A stretch of DNA of 11,655 nucleotides from Actinomycetes bacterium (GTDB taxonomy: Bacteria; Actinomycetota; Acidimicrobiia; Acidimicrobiales; RAAP-2): positions 1 through 11,655 of the forward strand of contig JAJZSM010000022.1 of assembly GCA_021849765.1 (NCBI GenBank). Reading direction: 5' to 3'. The position numbers and the translations under genes were made by a program. The notes under the pieces are model-generated. The model was given only the letters and a program-made list of their open reading frames with translations. It made no database searches and was not told where the DNA came from. Below, one piece after another: positions 1 through 7,100 of this stretch (within the stretch, counting starts at the first letter, position 1; each line of letters opens with the position of its first letter).

Positions 1-20
1 CGAGTGTCGGGCACCGGGCC

Positions 21-26
21 TAGTTT
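21..26 (+). promoter_or_regulatory. Putative -10 element, leaderless promoter of the SulP gene
   Basis: The hexamer TAGTTT fits the actinobacterial -10 pattern TANNNT. It is followed by exactly 6 nt (GAGGTG) and then the ATG at 33. A transcript starting at or next to that ATG would have no leader. The GAGGTG directly abuts the ATG, too close to serve as its ribosome binding site. Any -35 element would lie outside the window. The same TAGNNT-N6/7-start arrangement recurs in front of three other genes here, which raises confidence. Confidence 0.55.
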
Positions 27-32
27 GAGGTG

Positions 33-1736
33 ATGGGTCACGATTCCAAGCGTCACCCGACGCCGCGCACGCCAGTTGCGCGGCGCATCGCTACGCACGG
101 ACTCGCGAACCTCTTTCGTGGCGTCACTCGCGTCAGTGCGCCGCGCGAAGTCCTCGCGGGCATCACGCTGCTCGCTATCGCGATCCCCGAACAACTCGCA
201 ACGTCCCAGCTCGCTGGCGTGCCCGCCTTCCTCGCGATGATCGCCTTCATCGCGGCCACGCTGGCCTTCACGCTCGTCGGCTCGAACCCGATTGTCTCGG
301 TGGGGGCCGACTCCACCATCGCGCCGCTCTTCGCCGTCGCGATCACGCACCTCGCGGTGACTGGTTCGGCGCAGTACCTCACGCTCGTCGCTACCACCGC
401 GATCGTGACGGGTCTGCTCGTCGCGGGCGTGGGACTGCTTCGCCTCGGGTGGATGGCGGACTTCCTCTCGGCGCCCATCATCACCGGCTTCATGGCGGGC
501 ATCGGGGTCATCATCGTCATCCACCAACTCCCTAAAGCGCTCGGGGTGGCCGGGGGCGGTGAGACGGTCGTTGCACGACTGCACGCCATCGCCGGGGAGT
601 TCGCCCACGTCCAGGGCTGGCCCCTCGCGTTCGCGCTCGGCACCGTCGCGCTGATGGTGATCGGCGAGCGGATCAACCCGCGCTGGCCGACGGCGCTGCT
701 CGCCGTGGCGGTGGGGACCATTTTGGCCGCGACGCTGTCACTGAGCCACCACGGGGTCCTTGAGCTCGGCACGGTGGTCGCCGGCGCGCCCACGTGGCGG
801 CTGCGTTGGCTCTCGGTCCACGAGTGGGGCGTCGTGGTGGCGACCTCGATCACCCTCGCGATCGTCGTCATCTCCCAGAGCGCGATGACCTCGCGGGTCT
901 CGGCCGACGAAATCGGTGTCGCCGAGGACCTCAGCCGGGATTTCGTCGGCGTGGGCGTCGCCAACGTCGTCGCGGGTCTGCTCGGAACCTTCCCCGTCGA
1001 CGCGAGCCCGCCGCGAACCACGGTGACCCGGCTCTCTGGTGGGCGCACGCGTCTACCCGGTGTGGTCGCCGCGCTCGCCGCGCTCGCGCTCTCACCACTC
1101 GCCACCTACGCCCACCAGATCCCGATGGCCGTGCTCGCCGGCGTGCTCTTCTTCATCGCGGGCCGGCTCATCAAGGTCGAGCAGTTCCGCGCGATCTGGC
1201 GCACCAGTCGCGGCGAGTTCATCGTTGCCCTCGTCTCCGCCTTCGGGGTGATCATCCTCGGGGTGGAACTCGGCATCGCCGTGGCCGTCGGGCTCGCTGT
1301 GGCGCTACGAACCTGGCGCTCAGCACGTCCACACATGGTCGAGCTCGGACGTCGCCGAGGCACGACGAGCTGGGAGCCGATGGGTCGACACGACGTCGAG
1401 CACGTGGACCACGTACTCACCGTGTTCTTCGACGAGGCGCTGTACTTCGCCAACGCGGGGGTCTTTCGCCGCGAGCTCCACGAGCTGCTGACGAAGAATC
1501 CGTCCACCAAGCACGTCGTGCTCGACGCGGTCGCGATGTCCGATATCGACTACACCGGTCTGCAGTCGCTCACCGAAATCGTCGCCGACCTCGACGCCGA
1601 GCACGTCGGGGTGTTCGTCGCGCGGGCGAACGACACCGTCCGTCGCCAACTCGCCAACGCCGTCGATCGCCGCGTACGTGGCCTTCGGCACTTTGACAGC
1701 GTTGATGCGGCCGCGGCGCACGCCATGGGTCACTAG
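33..1736 (+). CDS. SulP-family anion transporter with C-terminal STAS domain
   Basis: Predicted inner-membrane anion transporter of the SulP/SLC26 family (sulfate, bicarbonate or related anions; the substrate cannot be told from sequence). Of 567 residues, about 36-430 form a run of hydrophobic helices. It opens with the family-like motif LAGITLLAIAIPEQLATSQL (41-60). NPIVSVGADST lies at 85-95, and GLLGTFPVDASPPRT (315-329) sits where the family has its conserved Gly/Ser/Arg-Thr loop. Residues about 459-565 are a STAS domain (FFDEALYFANAG at 465-476; DIDYTGLQSL at 504-513, matching the conserved D-S/T-G loop). The length is normal for the family. GTG at 30 is an alternative start giving one extra Met; ATG 33 is preferred because it lies 6 nt after TAGTTT. 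No partner gene such as a carbonic anhydrase is adjacent, so context does not fix the substrate. Confidence 0.9.
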   Translation: MGHDSKRHPTPRTPVARRIATHGLANLFRGVTRVSAPREVLAGITLLAIAIPEQLATSQLAGVPAFLAMIAFIAATLAFTLVGSNPIVSVGADSTIAPLFAVAITHLAVTGSAQYLTLVATTAIVTGLLVAGVGLLRLGWMADFLSAPIITGFMAGIGVIIVIHQLPKALGVAGGGETVVARLHAIAGEFAHVQGWPLAFALGTVALMVIGERINPRWPTALLAVAVGTILAATLSLSHHGVLELGTVVAGAPTWRLRWLSVHEWGVVVATSITLAIVVISQSAMTSRVSADEIGVAEDLSRDFVGVGVANVVAGLLGTFPVDASPPRTTVTRLSGGRTRLPGVVAALAALALSPLATYAHQIPMAVLAGVLFFIAGRLIKVEQFRAIWRTSRGEFIVALVSAFGVIILGVELGIAVAVGLAVALRTWRSARPHMVELGRRRGTTSWEPMGRHDVEHVDHVLTVFFDEALYFANAGVFRRELHELLTKNPSTKHVVLDAVAMSDIDYTGLQSLTEIVADLDAEHVGVFVARANDTVRRQLANAVDRRVRGLRHFDSVDAAAAHAMGH

Positions 1737-1753
1737 GCCAAGCGAGGCGCCGC

Positions 1754-1759
1754 TAGCGT
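1754..1759 (+). promoter_or_regulatory. Putative -10 element, leaderless promoter of the isochorismatase-family gene
   Basis: TAGCGT ends 6 nt before the GTG start at 1766 (spacer AACCCC), with no Shine-Dalgarno sequence between them. The gap after the SulP gene is only 29 nt, so the promoter sits tight behind the preceding stop. No convincing -35 hexamer lies 16-18 nt upstream. Confidence 0.55.
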
Positions 1760-1765
1760 AACCCC

Positions 1766-2317
1766 GTGACCACCGCACTGCTCCTCATCGACATCCAGAA
1801 CGACTACTTTTCCGGCGGGCGCATGGCGCTGAGCGGACCCGAGGCCGCGGCCGACCGGGCCGCGACGCTGCTCACGCGCGCTCGCGCGCTCGGGCAACCG
1901 ATCGTGCACGTGCGTCACGTGTCCGACCGCCCCGGTGCGACCTTCTTCCTGCCCGACACCGACGGCGCGCTGATCCACCACTCGGTCGAACCGGCACCGG
2001 GTGAGACGGTAATCGAGAAGCACCACCCGAACGCCTTTCTCGACACGACGCTCGATCGTCACCTCGAGGCGCTGGGGGCGACGCGGGTCGTGATCGCGGG
2101 GATGATGACTCACATGTGCGTCGACTCGACTACCCGGGCCGCGAGCGAGCGCGGCTTTGACTGCGTGGTCGCTTCCGACGCGTGCGCGACGAGGGACCAA
2201 GTCTTCAACGGCGTGCACGTCGGCGCGGACCAGGTTCACGCGGCTTTCCTCGCGGCGCTCGACGGCACCTTCGCCACGGTGGGCTCGACGAGCCAGGTCC
2301 TGGAGCAACTGGTCTAG
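1766..2317 (+). CDS. Isochorismatase-family cysteine hydrolase
   Basis: Cytosolic hydrolase of the isochorismatase-like superfamily, 183 residues, the usual size for a stand-alone member. The family catalytic triad is visible as D9 (LLIDIQNDYF), K85 (VIEKHHPNAF) and C118 (VIAGMMTHMCVDSTTRAA). GMM just before the cysteine region fits the conserved cis-peptide turn. The metal-binding Asp/His set typical of nicotinamidases (a D-x-H near the middle) is not seen, so nicotinamidase is unlikely. True isochorismatase, ureidoacrylate/N-carbamoyl amidohydrolase or another amidase cannot be separated, and no siderophore genes are nearby. The GTG start is chosen because the protein begins directly with the first beta strand (TTALLLIDIQ) and lies 6 nt after TAGCGT. 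Confidence 0.88.
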   Translation: MTTALLLIDIQNDYFSGGRMALSGPEAAADRAATLLTRARALGQPIVHVRHVSDRPGATFFLPDTDGALIHHSVEPAPGETVIEKHHPNAFLDTTLDRHLEALGATRVVIAGMMTHMCVDSTTRAASERGFDCVVASDACATRDQVFNGVHVGADQVHAAFLAALDGTFATVGSTSQVLEQLV

Positions 2318-2338
2318 CGAAGACACACGCGTGGCCGC

Positions 2339-2344
2339 TAGGGT
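2339..2344 (+). promoter_or_regulatory. Putative -10 element, leaderless promoter of the PsiE-like gene
   Basis: TAGGGT is followed by 7 nt (CGCTGGG) and the ATG at 2352. The context GCCGCTAGGGT closely resembles the GCCGCTAGCGT in front of the isochorismatase-family gene. No Shine-Dalgarno sequence or clear -35 was found. This element decides the choice of ATG 2352 over the upstream in-frame GTG at 2331. Confidence 0.5.
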
Positions 2345-2351
2345 CGCTGGG

Positions 2352-2870
2352 ATGCGTTCCTTCCCCGCCGCCGATGCTGACGAGACGTTGCCGGAGCGGT
2401 GCCTGCGCTGGGCCATCATTGCCATCGAGTACGCGATCGTCGCCAGCCTGCTGCTCGTGGCCGGCGTCGTGCTCGTGCGTACCGTCGTGGAGTTCCTGCG
2501 TCACCAGGGGTCCTTCGCCGGCGTGGTGATCAACGCGATCGACGGCATCCTCGTCGTGGTCATCCTGCTCGATATCGCTCACACGGTCTTCGGGCGGCTC
2601 CGTTCCGCCTCCTTCCCGGTTCGGCCCTTCCTCGAGATCGGGGTGCTCGCGGGCGTGCGGGACATCTTGAGCGCCTCGGCGCACCTGACCATCGGCGGCC
2701 GCCTGAGCGAACGTGACTTCTCGAACACGCTGATCTCGGTCGGTGTCGGCGTCGGTGTGGTTGTGCTCTTGCTCGTCGGGCTGAACCTACTTCGCATGAG
2801 CCTCACCGGAGCGAGTGACGTCGCCGACGCCCCATCGGGCGACGAACGTCCTCGCCGCGACGCGAACTAA
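2352..2870 (+). CDS. PsiE-like small integral membrane protein
   Basis: A 172-residue membrane protein resembling the phosphate-starvation-inducible PsiE family, whose molecular role is not established. Four hydrophobic segments are visible at about 22-44, 57-80, 92-108 and 126-149. Between the second and fourth lies FLEIGVLAGVRDILSASAHL (93-112), which matches the family's conserved 'regular hydrophobic then R-x-I-L' segment. The C-terminus is a short charged tail (SGDERPRRDAN). The frame is open far upstream into the preceding gene; GTG 2331 (seven residues longer) is possible, but ATG 2352 has the better spacing from TAGGGT. The stop codon overlaps the stop of the convergent - strand gene by 4 nt. 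The name rests on similarity of pattern only; 'small membrane protein of unknown function' is the cautious alternative. Confidence 0.68.
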   Translation: MRSFPAADADETLPERCLRWAIIAIEYAIVASLLLVAGVVLVRTVVEFLRHQGSFAGVVINAIDGILVVVILLDIAHTVFGRLRSASFPVRPFLEIGVLAGVRDILSASAHLTIGGRLSERDFSNTLISVGVGVGVVVLLLVGLNLLRMSLTGASDVADAPSGDERPRRDAN

Positions 2871-4132
2871 CTCGAGGTCACGACCACGCTCATGGCGTCG
2901 GCGGTGTCACTCGGGGTACCACTCGACGCGTGGACCGCGACGGTGACGCCCGTCGCCCCGTCGCTCGCGAGCGCGAGCTTCAACGCCGCGGCGACGGTTC
3001 GAGCCCGCTCGGCGGCGAGGGTCGTCCCCGCGGCGCCGCTCACGTCGGCGGCGTAGCCCTGCAGCGTGACGTAGGTGGCGCCACTGAGCGCGATCCCCTG
3101 GGCGAGGTCGGTGACCGACGACGCCAGCGCACCATCGAGCACCGCGGATCCGTTCACGAATGGCCCGATGGCGACGGTGTTGACCGGGCCGGGCACGACG
3201 GTGACGGCACGCGACGGCGCGGAGACCCCAAGGGCATTGGTCGCGACGACGGTGACGGTGTAGGTGAGTGCGTCAGCGAGTCCGCTGATCACACAGGTGA
3301 GGTCGGCTGGTTGGCGACTCGCGTGGGTCGCACAGGTGGCGCCACCCGGTTCGGCGGTCGTGACGTAGCCCGTGATCGGCGAACCCCCGCCAAAGGCGGG
3401 GCGCCAGGTGACGCTCGCCGACTGCTCGAGCGGTACAGCCACGACGGTACCGGGCGGGCTCGGGCGCTTACCGGGGACGGCAACATTGGACCACGGCGAC
3501 GGTCGGCTCGTGGCGTAGTGCGTGGTGTCCGTGACGCGCACGCGGTAGCGCGCGCCGTTGCGAAGTCCCCCGATGAGGCACGAGAGCAGCGGTCCGGTCG
3601 GGTCGGCGCCGAGGTCGGCCTTGGTCGATACCAATCGACAAGACCGTCCTGACGGCGATGCGACGGCCCGGTAGGCGAGCACGGGGAACCCGCCGTTCGA
3701 GTGTGGCGCGCGGAATGAGACGAGGACCGCGTTCGTGCGCGCGCTCGCCGTCACCGACGTCGGCGGACTGGGGGCGCCGACGGGTGTCACCGAGACGTCG
3801 TTGGAGGTGGCGATGATCCGGATGGTGTTGGTGCTGGCGCCGCGGCCGATCGCGTCGACGACGAAGTCGTAGGTGACGCCCGCGCGCAGGCCCGTGAACG
3901 TCGTGCGGGTGGCGAGGACGTTGCGCGCGGGCACGAACGTGCGGTCGGTCGTCGAGCGTTCGACGGCGTAGCCGAGGACCGGGCCGCTGACCGCGCCCCA
4001 CGCGAGGGTCACCGTCGTGCCCGTTCTGCTGGCGGTCAGGTGCAACGCCGGCGCGCCTGCGCCCGCGCCGGCGGGCGCAGCGACCGTGGCGAGTACGAGC
4101 CCCGCGAGGACACCGGCCAGGCGGCGACCCAT
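2867..4132 (-). CDS. Secreted protein with three fibronectin-III-like domains and a C-terminal OmpA-like domain
   Basis: Predicted exported protein of 421 residues. Residues 1-27 look like a signal peptide (MGRR, hydrophobic core AGVLAGLVLATVA, Ala/Gly-rich cleavage region). Three fibronectin type III-like domains follow at about 28-117, 120-220 and 224-313, each with the typical late strands (TGLRAGVTYDFVV; GGLRNGARYRVRV; SGLADALTYTVTVVATNALG). Domains 2 and 3 carry a Cys pair (C165/C185; C267/C280), plausible disulphides outside the cell. Residues about 319-420 resemble an OmpA-like domain: FVNGSAVLDGALASSVTDLA, then LQGYAADVSG, then LAAERARTVAAAL, which fits the conserved L-x3-RA-x2-V helix. 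The G-x-(T/A)-D loop has an extra residue, so peptidoglycan binding is plausible but unproven. The start codon shares one base with the stop of the giant gene upstream (TGATG), indicating translational coupling. Its stop overlaps the convergent PsiE-like gene by 4 nt. Confidence 0.82.
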   Translation of the reverse strand: MGRRLAGVLAGLVLATVAAPAGAGAGAPALHLTASRTGTTVTLAWGAVSGPVLGYAVERSTTDRTFVPARNVLATRTTFTGLRAGVTYDFVVDAIGRGASTNTIRIIATSNDVSVTPVGAPSPPTSVTASARTNAVLVSFRAPHSNGGFPVLAYRAVASPSGRSCRLVSTKADLGADPTGPLLSCLIGGLRNGARYRVRVTDTTHYATSRPSPWSNVAVPGKRPSPPGTVVAVPLEQSASVTWRPAFGGGSPITGYVTTAEPGGATCATHASRQPADLTCVISGLADALTYTVTVVATNALGVSAPSRAVTVVPGPVNTVAIGPFVNGSAVLDGALASSVTDLAQGIALSGATYVTLQGYAADVSGAAGTTLAAERARTVAAALKLALASDGATGVTVAVHASSGTPSDTADAMSVVVTSS

Positions 4133-7100
4133 CAGATGCTCACCTGGTAGGTGTAGCCGAGGTAGGTGGCCGAGAACCGGCCGGCCGTGTCGATCGAGAC
4201 GCCCACCGACACCAGGTTGTACCAGCCGCCCCAGGCGACGTAGGTGTCACAGTGCCACGTCCAGGGTCGCCAGTCACCGGTGCAGTGGGTCTGGAGCGAT
4301 CCGGTGCGGCTCTGGACCTCGGCGTTGAAGCCACTGCGCACCGCGAGGTAGGGCGACGAGCTCGAGATCGACACGTAGTAGTTCCCCGCGAAGTGGGCGC
4401 TGTACTGGATGAGCCCGGTGTCGATGACGCCCGACTGCGCGTCCACCGAGCCGCTCGAGCTCACCGCGAAACTCCACGATGGCGGGACCGACACCGACGC
4501 GAACGAGTAGGTGCGCCCGGCCCAGGTGAAACTACCGCTCACCGACGCCCCGAGGGTGGTGATCGTCGTGCACGCACCCGAGCAGTTGCCAATCGAGAGG
4601 GTGCCGCTCACCGCGACCTGGGAGCCCAGCTGGAACGAGGCTGCGACGCTGAGATTAAAGCCCACTGACCCGTTGACGACGTTGAGCGCACCACTGATCG
4701 ACCCCTGGAAGACGCCACCGAGGTCGACGTTGCCGCTCACCGTGAGTGACTGCTGCTGGGGGCTGAGGGTGAGCGCGAAGTTGAGGTTACCCAGGTTGTA
4801 GCCCCCGGGGTTGAACGAGGCGTTGCCCTTGAGCGTGGCTTCGACGCCACCGCCGCTCGCCGGGCCGAAGTACCCCGAGATTGCGACGGTCGATCCGAGC
4901 ATGTCCAGGGAGGCCTTCGCAGTCACCGTGACGATTTTGAGGTGATCAAAGCCAAAGAAACTGAGGTCGAAGGTCTTGGCGTGGACGTACATGGACATGC
5001 TGAAGCCCGACAGGGTGACGTTCGCCGTGCCCGTGAGGTTGATGTCGCCACTCGAGTTGATCGAGCCCTCCACCTGGACCTGATTACTCGGGCCGAGGAT
5101 CTGTATCCCGCCCGAGAAGGTGAGCGAGAAAGATGAACCAATCGTGACGCTCACCGAGGCGTTCTGGAGGGTGAAGGGGCCGGCACTGAACCCCTGAACC
5201 GTGGCCGATCCCGTGAAGGTGAAGGGGTTGACCGTGAGGACGGCGTCGAAGGTTACCGCGACGCCGACGAATGAGCCGTGGAACCCGATGGCGAACCCGG
5301 GGCTGATCGTCGTGCCAGCGACGGAGCAACCACTCGGCGCCGCGACGAACGTGGCGTAGCTCGCCGTTAACACGCCGTTTCCGATGTCCACCACGCTCGG
5401 CGCGTTGGCGGCGGGGTTCCCGATCGCGACCGCGAGACAGGGGTTGGTGGCCGAGATGTTCATCGTGAACGAGAGCGGGACATCCTGTCCGGTGCCGATG
5501 CCGAGGTCACTCGTGATGGTCGCGGGCAGTGAGCCCGACGCCGTGAGACCGAAACTCGGCAGCGGGATCGGCGCGACGAGGGTGACGCCGGCTTGGATGC
5601 CGAAGTTCGTGATGTCCAGGCCGGGGTAACCGAAGGCGTTCTGCCACGCGGGAGCACCGTTGACGCCGCTGCCAGCAATGGAGAACACCAGCGTGCTCGA
5701 CGATGGCTGGTAGCTGAGCGCGAGGGTCACGGCGACGCTTTGCGGGGCGCCACCGGCGGCGCTGCCACTGATCGTGAGGGTTCCAGATTCCGAGAGCGTG
5801 ATGAACGCCGTCCCATTGGACACCCCGGCGGAGAGCGCGAGGTCGCCAAAGGTGAAGGAGAACTCCGAGGAGGCACTGACGGGCACGCTCATGGGGAAGA
5901 CGGCGTTGACCGAGAAGTCACTGGCCGAGGTGTAGGTGACGTAGACCGAGATCGAGGACGTCTGGCCGAGGAACGTCGCGACGAAGCTCGGCAGGCTGAG
6001 CGATCCGCTGAGGACGAACGTGTTCGCGGGGACGTTGACACTGATCCCGTTCAGGGTCATCGTGGCCGAGGTCGTGACGTAGGCGATGGTGTTGATCGAG
6101 GCACCGGTCGATCCGAGCTCGAAGGGCGGCGTGAAATCGGCGACCACCGCGAGGCCGTTGGTGTCATAGACCAGGCTGGCGGTGATGTTGATCGCGGTGC
6201 CGGCGAAGGTGAGGCTGACCGTGCCACTCACCAGGAGCGCGAACCCTGATGCGCTGCCGAGTCCGTTGAGCCCGATGGTGCTGCCCGGGGTGGCGAAGTT
6301 GGGGTCGTTGTAGGAGAGCTCGAAGGTCGGGCTGGTGATCGTGAGCACGCCGCTCACGACGGTGATCGGTCCGGGCATGGTGGCGGCCAAGTCGAAGGCG
6401 TGGGTCGTGAGGTCGTAGTACGCACTGAGCGAGAGGTCCTGGGTCGCCAGGGGGCTGAAGGTCAGCGCCAGATTCCCGCTCAGGGCGATGTAGGTGTCAT
6501 TGGTGGCGGCGGGACAGGGAAGGGTCCCCGAGCCGGAACAGGTGTTGGCAATCGTCAGTGTGAGCGAGTTGAGCGACACGACCCCGGGTATCAGCGTGAC
6601 GGGCGAAACCGAGGCGGTGACGTTCCACTGCACGGTCGCGAAGTCGCCGCCGAAGTGCCCGTAGGCGACGCTCCCGGACAGCGACGAGAGAGGTATCGAG
6701 AAGTTCGAGGTGATCGGGATTGAACCGGTCGAACTGGTGACGGCGAGGCTGGCCGACCAGTCCTCTGGGTCGACGTAGGTGAAGTTCACCGGTAGCGCAA
6801 GGGTCCCCACCGTCAGCGTCGCCGAACCGGTCAGGGTCGCGTTCGACGTCGCAGCGGAGAAGGTGAAGGTGAGCGATCCGGCAAAGGTCACGCCCGGGAC
6901 GATCGTGATGGGCGTGGCCGTCGAGCCGCTGAGGGAACCAGCGAGGGTCCCGCTCTGGTCGCTCAGGGTGCCCGTGACCGCGAGCGAGACCGGGGAGGGG
7001 GAGGGGTTCGCCGGCGTGCCAGGGGGCGAGAAGGTTATCGAGCCATTGTTCACGGCGATCGACCAGTCTTGGGCGTCCGTGTAGGTGAGTGCGATGGGCA

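Noticed and set aside
53..1105. A 350-residue open frame on the - strand antisense to the SulP gene
   Set aside because: Composition is Ser/Thr/Ala/Arg-rich shadow text with no motif, while the + strand frame has clear SulP and STAS signatures.
1693..1698. Perfect TTGACA as a -35 element for the isochorismatase-family gene
   Set aside because: It lies 55 nt before the TAGCGT hexamer, far from the 16-18 nt needed, and sits within the SulP coding sequence.
2157..2351. N-terminal extension of the PsiE-like gene back into the hydrolase gene
   Set aside because: The 65 extra residues are Arg/Ser shadow text of the hydrolase frame. The ATG at 2352 has a -10-like element at leaderless spacing and starts just before the first membrane helix.
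4132..4155. C-terminal YTYQVSI of the giant protein as an outer-membrane beta-barrel signal
   Set aside because: Such signals end in Phe or Trp and apply to didermic bacteria. The window otherwise looks actinobacterial and the protein has no barrel-like charged turn pattern.
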